The notes beneath the pieces are model-generated. The model made no database searches. It was not told the origin of the DNA and saw only the letters and a program-made list of their open reading frames with translations. The translations under genes and the position numbers were made by a program. DNA of 42,228 nt from Eubacteriales bacterium (GTDB lineage Bacteria > Bacillota > Clostridia > Peptostreptococcales > Anaerovoracaceae). Where the stretch lies: positions 1-42,228 of the forward strand of contig JAQWBM010000015.1 of the NCBI GenBank assembly GCA_028706405.1. Reading direction: 5' to 3'. Below, piece by piece: positions 34,466 to 42,049 of the stretch. Position 1 is the first letter of the stretch, and each line of letters opens with the position of its first letter.

Positions 34466-35044
34466 TTAACGCCCAACGCTCCCTTGTAAAAAAATATCAA
34501 TGATTGCTTTCACAACCACATCAGATGTCACATTGTACGTTAAAAAGAAATTGGGGTTGTACATTCCCCTTATAAGTGTTAAAAGCAGCGCCGACAAAAG
34601 TGCGGGGTCGATATCGGCGCGAACAACGCCCTTGCTTTGTTCTTTGAAAAGCAAAGCCGTAATTGCGCTTTCTTTTTTCTTTCTGGCGGCATCAATCTTT
34701 TCCCACAACTCCGGCAGACTATTTTCTAAATCATACAAAAATTCTCTGTCCATTTTTGTATAGATATTGGAGATAATTTCAATACCCTGCTTTAGCTTTT
34801 CCGGTAAAGGCAATTCCGATTGAAGCAGCTCGGACATTGCAAACTCCGCATTTTCAAGAAGCCGCTCAATTACCCTGCTCGCTACAACGTATTTACTATC
34901 AAATGTTTTATACAAGGTCGTTTTGCTGATGTTGATTTCTTTGGCAACATCGTTCAGGTTCAGATTCTTGTATCCGTACCGAAAGAGAAATTTTTCCGAA
35001 ACATCTAAAATGAGTTTTTCTAATACTTCCTTTTCATAAGCCAT
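34466..35044 (-). CDS. TetR-family transcriptional regulator
   Basis: A 192-residue repressor. The N-terminal helix-turn-helix (YGYKNLNLNDVAKEINISKT, then TLYKTFDSKY) covers residues 25-65, and the rest is a helical ligand-binding domain. GGAGGTGATGAC precedes the ATG at 35044; a longer frame to 35119 adds non-coding sequence. It once controlled the ABC transporter now decayed directly downstream on the same strand. Whether it still has a target is unclear. Confidence 0.9.
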   Translation of the reverse strand: MAYEKEVLEKLILDVSEKFLFRYGYKNLNLNDVAKEINISKTTLYKTFDSKYVVASRVIERLLENAEFAMSELLQSELPLPEKLKQGIEIISNIYTKMDREFLYDLENSLPELWEKIDAARKKKESAITALLFKEQSKGVVRADIDPALLSALLLTLIRGMYNPNFFLTYNVTSDVVVKAIIDIFLQGSVGR

Positions 35045-35139
35045 GTCATCACCTCCAATCACAAAATGCACTAAATAAACCTTATGAGCACATTTTATTC
35101 TAAAAACATTTTTTGTCAAGAGTTTTTATAAAAGAGAAA

Positions 35140-35313
35140 TGGGAACGAGGCGGCAACGAGAATGGCAATCGAATTCTCCGGCAGTTTGTTCCAAAGGGAA
35201 CGGATATCGGTAAACTGACCTCCAAAGAATTACAACGAACAGACGGCTGTGTGAGCAATCACCCCCGCAAAATCCTCGTTTACAAGACAGCAAATGAGAT
35301 GGAGGCGGCTGGA
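35140..35313 (+). mobile_element. IS30-family transposase C-terminal fragment
   Basis: The frame encodes WERGGNENGNRILRQFVPKG followed by TDIGKLTSKELQRT and a NHPRKILVYKTANEM segment. This is the C-terminus of an IS30-type transposase (family form ERGTNENTNGLIRQFFPKGTD, and RPRKxLGYKTP). The catalytic Asp residues and the N-terminus are missing, and no complete inverted repeat is visible. It marks an old insertion between the TetR gene and the second T-box leader. Confidence 0.85.
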
Positions 35314-35373
35314 GATAAAGATGGGCAATTAAACTTGCAATTAACATTGCTGCAAAACAATGGTAAATTTTTC

Positions 35374-35402
35374 TTGACATTTTTTCTTTTCCAACGTATA
35401 CT
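35374..35402 (+). promoter_or_regulatory. Promoter of the second T-box leader
   Basis: TTGACA (35374-35379) and TATACT (35397-35402) with a 17-nt spacer. The hexamers and the spacing are the same as in the trpB2 leader promoter. Confidence 0.85.
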
Positions 35403-35408
35403 ATTATA

Positions 35409-35815
35409 TATGTCAGCAAAAAACCATTGATTAAGATTAGTAAGCTTAGACCTTCACTTTATAGAGAGCCGCCGATGGTGTAAATGCGGCAAATGAAACT
35501 AAGCTGAATGGACTTATGAGGGCAGGACGAAATTAGCTTGCAAAGATTTCCACAGGAAATTTCACGGTAGGCGCGGCGCGGTGAGTGAATGTGAAGCGCG
35601 TGTATACAGACATACACAAGCGAGCACGAACGAACCAGCAACAAAGCATAACGTGAAATTAACAAGCAATAGTAGCGCCTGACGGGACCTCCGCCCGTTA
35701 TCAATGGAGCATGTATGATAGTACATGGAGCATAGCGGACACTTGCGCCAATCAGGGTGGTAACGCAGAAGGAGAAGCTTCTGTCTCAGAGAAATCTGGA
35801 ACAGACGTAGTATTA
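35409..35815 (+). promoter_or_regulatory. Second tryptophan T-box leader, partly degenerate
   Basis: Nearly identical to the trpB2 leader through stem I, with the same AGTA and GAATGGA and a Trp specifier TGG (35509-35511). It has one copy of the 126-nt domain (35543-35671). The T-box is AGGGTGGTAACGC (35754-35766), with ACC changed to AAC. The terminator region (35775-35808) pairs imperfectly and has no T-run. It leads to a DUF1097 membrane protein gene. Confidence 0.88.
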
Positions 35816-35878
35816 GCAGTTATTGAGTAAGAGACTTACCTATTAAGTAATAAGGTAGTCGATCTTGGAGGTGTTTAT

Positions 35879-36388
35879 ATGAAATCACGTATTCCGATCG
35901 AGCTTACGGTTGCCGTACTAGCTTCACTATCATGCTTATTGATGTTAGTTGGGGTAGGGTTACCTATATGGGCTATATTTATTGGATGGGCATGGTATTT
36001 TGCTTTAGGAGCAACTCCAGCCGCTTTCAAACAAATATACCCTGTGATAATACCTGGTGCAGTACTAGCTGGATTATGTTTTTGGTTAATAGAAATTTTT
36101 CCACAGTTTGGCATAGCCGGTATGGCTGCTATTCTGCTGGCGGTCCTCATTACAGTAATTTTATTAATGTTAATGCTTAAAATACCTGCAACCAGTGCAA
36201 GTTTACCAGCGTTTAATGCCTATTCAACAGTATTTGCATTATACGCGATTCCAAATGGTTTTCCTGATTTAGGTATCAGCCCAATTATAAGCTGTGTGAT
36301 TTGGGCTATAATTGCAAATGCTCTAGGTCCGATTTTGGGATATCTAAGTATATTTTTCACTTTCCCAAAGAAAGAAGAAGAAAAGTAA
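35879..36388 (+). CDS. DUF1097 membrane protein, candidate Trp-related transporter
   Basis: A 169-residue protein with five hydrophobic segments (about 9-30, 35-50, 55-72, 78-100 and 125-158) and a charged C-terminus KKEEEK. GATPAAFKQIYPVIIPG and NGFPDLG are family-type features of DUF1097. Its biochemical role is not established. GGAGGTG lies 8 nt before the ATG. The Trp T-box in front suggests that it was recruited for tryptophan or indole uptake or homeostasis; this is inference from position and leader. Confidence 0.8.
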   Translation: MKSRIPIELTVAVLASLSCLLMLVGVGLPIWAIFIGWAWYFALGATPAAFKQIYPVIIPGAVLAGLCFWLIEIFPQFGIAGMAAILLAVLITVILLMLMLKIPATSASLPAFNAYSTVFALYAIPNGFPDLGISPIISCVIWAIIANALGPILGYLSIFFTFPKKEEEK

Positions 36389-36630
36389 TTTACACTTTTG
36401 CAAGGCTAAATTACATATCAGGCATCTATCTTGAGGAAAAACTATTAAAATCAAATTTAATTTGGTAAAATTAAAGCGAAAACACCTGAAATGTTTTGAA
36501 TTTTGGGTATAGGGTAGCGTGAGTGACAATTTTCGTATTTTTTAATTTGATGAATAGATAAATTCCACCCTGTTTTTACCTGATTAATATCCAAATCAAC
36601 TATGCGTTTTCAAGGTGTGATAACTGTTAT

Positions 36631-36696
36631 CTTAGTAAAGAAGGTTGGAGTGAAATTTCATTTTGGCGGATGAATTTTGCTCCTAACCTTACTAAG
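36631..36696 (+). repeat. Structured inverted repeat downstream of the DUF1097 gene
   Basis: CTTAGTAAAGAAGGTTGGAG (36631-36650) pairs with CTCCTAACCTTACTAAG (36680-36696), extended inward by GAAATT/AATTT. The 527-nt gap 36389-36915 holds this element, a terminator at 36746 and the pyc terminator; no gene is seen. Confidence 0.5.
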
Positions 36697-36745
36697 ATTT
36701 TATAGCCGTGAAATGCATCAAACACTTTAAATGTCGATGGGAAGG

Positions 36746-36769
36746 AGTCTCCGGATGGAGGCTTTTTTA
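36746..36769 (+). terminator. Rho-independent terminator (plus strand)
   Basis: AGTCTCC and GGAGGCT pair across GGAT with one G-T pair, followed by TTTTTTAAG. It would end the DUF1097 transcript or a short RNA from 36631-36696. Confidence 0.6.
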
Positions 36770-36848
36770 AGTTTCAATCACTCTTCTTTAACATAATGAG
36801 GGCAATGCTTGTAACGTCCAGCTCGCCGGACACACGAGCAACATAAAA

Positions 36849-36877
36849 CTAGAGACAGTTTTAAAAAACTATCCCTA
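36849..36877 (-). terminator. Terminator of pyc
   Basis: On the minus strand CTAGGGATAGTTTT pairs with AAAACTGTCTCTAG (two G-U pairs) and is followed by TTTTATG. It lies 39 nt past the pyc stop. Confidence 0.7.
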
Positions 36878-36915
36878 GAAAAGGTTATATTCTGTTATAT
36901 TCTTATGCTACTCAA

Positions 36916-39900
36916 CTATATGATTTCGACCAGCAAATCACCTGTTTTAACTCTCTGTTTTTCCTTGATGCATATGTTTGAAACAGTACCTGCATGGGGT
37001 GAAACTATTTGAGTTTGCATTTTATCCTTTATTTTAATTTCTCTTCGGATTCCGTTAACTTCAAATTTCAAAATCCTATTACCCTTGGAGTCATGCTTGC
37101 CAAGCTCAACAAATTTCACTATCATAATCCGACCTTCAGCAACCTCAATCTCTCTTGTCTCACCTTCATAAAGACCATGGAAAAAAACATCGCTTCCCAT
37201 TCTTTCCAGGTTTCCATATTCTTTTCTAAATTTAAGGTATTCTTCAAAAATATCAGGAAAAATCGCATAGCTTATCAAATCTCTTCTGGTCGGGATATAA
37301 TCATCAAATTTTTCTTTTAGGTATTTTTCAATGGCCTCGCAATCCGCAAGAGGCACCAAATTGCCATGACCATTGATTATGGGTTCTATATCTTTTAGGA
37401 CCAAGTCCTGTAAAGCGCGCGGGAATCCGCCTTTAGGCTGTCCCATTACCCCCTGGAAATATGACACAACTGATTCGGGGAAATCCATATCTTTCGCTTT
37501 TTGATATATGTTTTCAGGAGAGAGTTCATTCTGAACCATAAATAATGCCATGTCACCAACCATTTTAGAGGTTGGAGCAACCTTAACAATATCACCCATC
37601 ATATCATTAACCGTACTGTACATTTTCTTTACTTCGTGGAACCTATGACCCATGCCAAGGTCTTCCATCTGCAGCTTCAGGTTTGAATACTGACCTCCGG
37701 GTATCTCATATGTATACATATCAGTGCTTCCTGAACTCAAGCCTGATTCAAATTTGCTGTATACAGGTCTGACAGTCCCCCAGTAATCAGATATTTTTTG
37801 TATCCCTTTTAATTGTAAACCTGTTTCTTTGTTAGTGTTTTCAAGTGCGGCTACTACGGAATTAAGTGTTGGCTGGCTTGTACGGCCGGACATACTATTG
37901 AATGCTGTATCGGCTATATCAACGCCGGCATATGCTGCCATCAGAACTGTAGCAACGCCGGTTCCTGTACTATCGTGAGTGTGCAAGTGTATTGGGATGG
38001 ATATTTCTTGCTTTAAAGCGTTTATCAGCTTAACAGCAGCATAAGGTTTAAGAAGCGCTGCCATATCCTTGATCCCAAGAATATGGGCACCCATTTTTTC
38101 TATTTCCTTAGACTTCTTTACATAGTAATCGAGGGAATATTTATCCCGGCTATCATCGAGTATGTCCCCGGTATAGCATATGCACATCTCTGCGATCTTA
38201 TTGTATTTAAGTACTTCATCCAGTGAGGATTCCATGTTTCCCAAGTTGTTAAGAGAATCAAAAATCCTGAAAACATCAATTCCACTTGCAGCTGATTCTT
38301 TTATAAATTCTCTTAAAACATTATCGGGATAGCTTTTATATCCTACGGCATTTTTTCCTCTTAATAGCATCTGGAACAATATATTGGGTATTCTTTTTCT
38401 GAGTTCATCAAGCCGCACCCAAGGGGATTCTTTTAAATGTTGATAGGCGGCATCAAAAGAGCCCCCTCCCCACATTTCAAGAGAGAATAAGTCTTTTGCA
38501 TAATATGCTGTTGCCTCCGCGATTTTAAACATATCCGTGCTTCTCACCCTGGTAGCCACGAGTGATTGCTGTGCATCGCGCATAGTAGTATCTGTAAGCA
38601 GCAGTTTTTTCTGCTCTTTTATCCATCTAACAACTGCTTCCGGTCCACCTGCTTCCATTATCCTTTTGGTTCCGTCCAAATACTCAACATCCGGCAACTC
38701 AGGCAAAACAGGCTCTTCATAATCAATTATATCCTTTTTTGATTCGTTTACTATTTTCTCTCCAATAAACTTTATTAGTCTGAATTCTTCATCATCTCTT
38801 GGTTTAATGTTAAGGAGCTCGGGGTTTTCCTCAATGAATCCGGTATGGCATTCACCCTTAATAAATGTATCGTGGGACAAAACATTAAGGAGGAACCCAA
38901 TATTAGTATTAAGCCCGGTAATCGTTAATTCTTTAAGAGCTCTTGTTGATTTCCTTATGGCATCTTTAAATGTTCTTCCATGGGCTGTAATTTTAATAAA
39001 AAGATTGTCATAATAAGGGCTTATAATTGCACCCGCATAGTCATTGCCTCCATCCAAACGAATACCAAAACCTGAGCCTGACCGGTAAACATCGACTGTC
39101 CCTGTATTAGGAATAAAGTTATTTGTAGGATCTTCAGTTGTGACCCTGGATTGGATAGCATAGCCCCTTGGTTTTATATCTTCCTGTCTGTATAAACCTA
39201 TTTCATCCGAGTTTAGCGCATGACCCTCAGCTATAAGAATTTGGCATTGAACAAGATCGATGCCTGTAATCATCTCAGTAATTGTGTGCTCTACTTGAAT
39301 TCTTGGATTCATTTCGATAAAGTAATGGTTTTCATTGATATCCACCAGAAATTCAACTGTACCGGCACTGCTATAGCCTGCTGCTTTTGCAATTTTTATG
39401 GCATCGTCACAAATAGCCTTTCTTTTTTCGGGAGATAGTGATACGGCGGGAGTAAGTTCTATAACTTTTTGATGTCGCCGTTGAATTGAGCAATCTCTTT
39501 CATATAGATGAAGCAAATTACCATGTTTATCGCCCAGCACCTGGACTTCAATATGTTTTGGTTTTTCAATATATTTTTCAACGAACATATCATCATTGTC
39601 AAAGCACATTCTGGCTTGACTTTGTGCACTGATAAATGCAGTTTCTATTTCTTCCCTGTTGTAAACAACTCTCATTCCTCTGCCGCCGCCACCAGCTGAA
39701 GCCTTCAGTATAACCGGATACCCTATTGAATCAGCAATCGCACTTATTTCTTCAAAATCGGAAATCGGCTTATCAAGCCCACCGGCAACAGGAACACCAA
39801 CACTTCTGGCTACTATCTTAGACTTTATTTTATCGCCCATTTTATCCATAGCATCTGGCGAAGGTCCTATGAATTCTATACCTACCTCTCCGCATCTTCG

Positions 39901-40185
39901 CGCGAATTCCGAGCTTTCAGAAAGAAAGCCGTATCCTGGGTGTATAGCATCAATGCGTTTTTCCAAAGCAAGGCTGATTATTCCGTCAATATCGAGGTAA
40001 GCTTCCACCGGACGCTTGTTGACGCCAATAAGATAAGATTCATCCGCTTTTGTTCTAAACAATGACATCTTATCTTCTTCTGAATATACAGCAATGGTTT
40101 TTAAGCCAAGCTCATTACACGCTCTTATTATTCGGATAGCAATTTCTCCACGGTTTGCTATCATGACTCTATTAATTTTTTTCAT
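36916..40185 (-). CDS. pyc: Pyruvate carboxylase with an apparently shortened biotinyl domain
   Basis: Carboxylates pyruvate to oxaloacetate with ATP and bicarbonate. The biotin carboxylase domain (IANRGEIAIRIIRAC to about residue 450) has the ATP-grasp loop KASAGGGGRGMR and EMNPRIQVEHT. The carboxyltransferase domain starts at LLLTDTTMRDAQQSL (about 530) and has GGGSFDAAYQHL. The protein is 1089 residues, against the usual 1140-1150. The missing part is in the C-terminal domain: after REIKIKD comes KMQTQIVSPHAGTV and GDLLVEII, which is the second half of a biotinyl domain. The usual first half and the AM of AMKM are gone; Lys1055 would be the biotin site. The start at 40185 follows GGAGTGG. 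Confidence 0.92.
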   Translation of the reverse strand: MKKINRVMIANRGEIAIRIIRACNELGLKTIAVYSEEDKMSLFRTKADESYLIGVNKRPVEAYLDIDGIISLALEKRIDAIHPGYGFLSESSEFARRCGEVGIEFIGPSPDAMDKMGDKIKSKIVARSVGVPVAGGLDKPISDFEEISAIADSIGYPVILKASAGGGGRGMRVVYNREEIETAFISAQSQARMCFDNDDMFVEKYIEKPKHIEVQVLGDKHGNLLHLYERDCSIQRRHQKVIELTPAVSLSPEKRKAICDDAIKIAKAAGYSSAGTVEFLVDINENHYFIEMNPRIQVEHTITEMITGIDLVQCQILIAEGHALNSDEIGLYRQEDIKPRGYAIQSRVTTEDPTNNFIPNTGTVDVYRSGSGFGIRLDGGNDYAGAIISPYYDNLFIKITAHGRTFKDAIRKSTRALKELTITGLNTNIGFLLNVLSHDTFIKGECHTGFIEENPELLNIKPRDDEEFRLIKFIGEKIVNESKKDIIDYEEPVLPELPDVEYLDGTKRIMEAGGPEAVVRWIKEQKKLLLTDTTMRDAQQSLVATRVRSTDMFKIAEATAYYAKDLFSLEMWGGGSFDAAYQHLKESPWVRLDELRKRIPNILFQMLLRGKNAVGYKSYPDNVLREFIKESAASGIDVFRIFDSLNNLGNMESSLDEVLKYNKIAEMCICYTGDILDDSRDKYSLDYYVKKSKEIEKMGAHILGIKDMAALLKPYAAVKLINALKQEISIPIHLHTHDSTGTGVATVLMAAYAGVDIADTAFNSMSGRTSQPTLNSVVAALENTNKETGLQLKGIQKISDYWGTVRPVYSKFESGLSSGSTDMYTYEIPGGQYSNLKLQMEDLGMGHRFHEVKKMYSTVNDMMGDIVKVAPTSKMVGDMALFMVQNELSPENIYQKAKDMDFPESVVSYFQGVMGQPKGGFPRALQDLVLKDIEPIINGHGNLVPLADCEAIEKYLKEKFDDYIPTRRDLISYAIFPDIFEEYLKFRKEYGNLERMGSDVFFHGLYEGETREIEVAEGRIMIVKFVELGKHDSKGNRILKFEVNGIRREIKIKDKMQTQIVSPHAGTVSNICIKEKQRVKTGDLLVEII

Positions 40186-40228
40186 TATTCCACTCCATTT
40201 TTGTATAGTCTTTAAAAAAATTCTCCTT

Positions 40229-40249
40229 AAGTATTGAAAATCAATACTT
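40229..40249. promoter_or_regulatory. Perfect palindrome in the pyc leader
   Basis: AAGTATTGA and TCAATACTT flank three A. It lies 44 nt upstream of the pyc start, about 50 nt downstream of the promoter, and may be an operator for a dimeric repressor. Confidence 0.45.
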
Positions 40250-40302
40250 AATTCTGTCATTCCAGCCTCGATTCTGAAATTATCTACAACGCTCTTATAA
40301 AT

Positions 40303-40330
40303 ATTATATACTATATATATAAAAACTCAA
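40303..40330 (-). promoter_or_regulatory. Promoter of pyc
   Basis: On the minus strand TTGAGT (40325-40330) and TATAAT (40303-40308) have a 16-nt spacer. It lies in the AT-rich gap 40186-40521, which holds no gene. Confidence 0.55.
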
Positions 40331-40521
40331 CCATTATTAATTTGCCATCCAAGCTCATCTGTGGCTTTTTCCCTTATTTTCTATAATCAACTCTATTAAT
40401 TTCCTTGATTTGCAGTCGAATTTCCGACCTGTTTTAAACATGAAAATTATTCTTACCGACTAGTATGGCGTATTTAAATTAACTGGGATCAAACTTGCTT
40501 GAATTCCCATGGGCAACCTTG

Positions 40522-40560
40522 AAAAAACATAGCTGTAGCCCCACTACAGCTATGTTTTTC
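40522..40560. terminator. Bidirectional terminator upstream of pyc
   Basis: AAAAACATAGCTGTAG and CTACAGCTATGTTTTT form a 16-bp perfect stem with a short CCCCA loop and T-runs on both strands. It terminates the NYN-domain gene on the minus strand. Confidence 0.9.
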
Positions 40561-40622
40561 AAAATTACCCATGTAAACTCATTATGCGTTTTCTGTCAGT
40601 TATTTAGAATACGTCATACTAG

Positions 40623-41366
40623 TCATTTTTCCCGCACATAGATCAACTTATTATTTGAGCCGCTGATCCTTTCTGATTTGATTTCAAATAAATCTAATGA
40701 TTGAATAAATGGCGTGAACTTATTAAACCCAAAATTGCGGACGTCAAAGTCAGGGTACCTCTTTTGAAGTTTGTTTCTTATATCTCCAATGAAAATCCAT
40801 TCATCTTCATCGTCATTTTCTTGAACTATTGTAATAATCGCTTTTCGGATCGTATCAGAATTGGTCATCCTGTCTTCGCCCTCTTGTTGCTCTTTTGGTT
40901 TTCGTGCCAAGGTCCCAGTAGACTGGTCCGCAATTGCCAGTAAGTCTAAATATTTAAATTTATTGCATGCAGCGATAAAGGGTTTTGGGGTTTTGCTTTC
41001 TCCCATCCCTACCACATCCATCCCTGATTCCCTGAGCCTGGCTGCCAATCTGGTAAAGTCGCTGTCACTTGAAACAAGACAGAAACCATCTACGTATTCG
41101 GAATAGAGTATATCCATGGCATCGATGATCAGTGCGGAATCTGTTGAATTTTTACCTGTTGTATAGCTGTACTGCTGTATCGGTGTGATGGAATGCTCCA
41201 GCAGCACATTTTTCCATGATGAAAGACTCGGCTTGGTCCAGTCCCCATAAATACGTTTATAAGTTGCAATTCCATCATTGGATATTTCATCTAATATAAA
41301 CTTGATATATTTCTCTGAAATATTGTCTGCGTCTATTAAAACTGCATATCGTTTATCGTTGTTCAT
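40623..41366 (-). CDS. NYN (LabA/PIN-like) plus OST-HTH domain protein
   Basis: A 247-residue protein. Residues 5-145 are a NYN/LabA domain of the PIN-nuclease fold with the acidic site at VLIDADN, STDSALIIDAMD and SSDSDFTRLA. Residues 165-245 are an OST-HTH (LOTUS) domain, seen in IRKAIITIVQE, WIFIGDIRNKL, RYPDFDVRNFG and LDLFEIKS. Together these suggest an RNA- or nucleoprotein-binding nuclease, but its target is unknown. The gene stands alone with a terminator downstream. Confidence 0.9.
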   Translation of the reverse strand: MNNDKRYAVLIDADNISEKYIKFILDEISNDGIATYKRIYGDWTKPSLSSWKNVLLEHSITPIQQYSYTTGKNSTDSALIIDAMDILYSEYVDGFCLVSSDSDFTRLAARLRESGMDVVGMGESKTPKPFIAACNKFKYLDLLAIADQSTGTLARKPKEQQEGEDRMTNSDTIRKAIITIVQENDDEDEWIFIGDIRNKLQKRYPDFDVRNFGFNKFTPFIQSLDLFEIKSERISGSNNKLIYVREK

Positions 41367-41572
41367 TTTTATTTAATCTCCCTTTTTATTTAATCTCCCT
41401 TCATCTCCCTTGCAAGCCGTAAATCAGCAAAGGCAACTTATAAGGCTTATCTGTCGGTAATTTGATTTTAGCATTATCTCCATTGTTTTACAATTTTTAA
41501 ATGCAGAAACTTTTCAGCACTGTCATCGCAGCCTAAGTGATACAAGCTATGTCGGCCGCGTAATGCACATAA

Positions 41573-41611
41573 AAAAAGAAGCCTGATATACTACAATTCA
41601 GGTCTTCTTTA
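41573..41611 (-). terminator. Terminator of the 38-residue peptide gene
   Basis: On the minus strand AAAGAAGACCTGA pairs with TCAGGCTTCTTT and a run of seven T follows. It starts 29 nt beyond the small gene's stop. The gap 41367-41572 shows no gene. Confidence 0.8.
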
Positions 41612-41639
41612 ATCTCAATTTGTAGATTTCTACTGCATA

Positions 41640-41756
41640 TTATTTTTTTGTAACGGCGCAGCTACCGTCAAAAACCTTTCTTAATAAGCATGTAATTATA
41701 ACTCCCACAGATACAAAAACCCCGAGGAAAAACAACAGTTTATTATTTGCATTCAT
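41640..41756 (-). CDS. Small membrane peptide, 38 residues
   Basis: A short peptide: MNANNK head, hydrophobic helix LLFFLGVFVSVGVIITCLL, then RKVFDGSCAVTKK. GGGAAGAG lies 7 nt before the ATG, and a good terminator follows. Function unknown. The complete promoter-to-terminator unit supports a real gene. Confidence 0.6.
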   Translation of the reverse strand: MNANNKLLFFLGVFVSVGVIITCLLRKVFDGSCAVTKK

Positions 41757-41847
41757 AGTTACTCTTCCCTTTTCATGTATATTCAAAACATATCCTCCCC
41801 TTCAGATTTATTCGTTTATTATACCACATAACCATTGGATATAAACC

Positions 41848-42002
41848 TTATCTGTACCATTCTTTCCAAAAAACTTGCAACAAATCAATGAGTGCATTCC
41901 CGTCAATCAAATCCAATGCCGGAGCACCGTTACTAGCCGCCTCTTTTTTTTTGCTTTATATTTTCTCCTTATTTCACTCAATGCCTTCTCTATTATGCTC
42001 AT
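41848..42002 (-). pseudogene. Remnant of a restriction-endonuclease-like protein (Mrr type C-terminus)
   Basis: An ATG at 42000-42002 opens MSIIEKALSEIRRKYKAKK; after a run of nine A the frame must shift to read EAASNGAPALDLIDGNALID, then LLQVFWKEWYR and a stop at 41848. The ALDLIDGNALIDLL segment is the last strand and helix of the Mrr/restriction-endonuclease-like domain (PPIDLIDGxxLxxLL in intact members). The N-terminal catalytic part is absent. The A9 tract is either a mutation or a slippery site. Confidence 0.5.
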
Positions 42003-42020
42003 AGCTTCTTTATAGTATTT

Positions 42021-42049
42021 GAAGCGAACAATCAATGATTATTCGCTTC
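42021..42049. repeat. 29-nt palindrome
   Basis: GAAGCGAACAATCA pairs with TGATTATTCGCTTC with one C-A mismatch, around a single base. No T-run follows. The final 226 nt of the window (42003-42228) hold nothing else I can identify. Confidence 0.45.
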
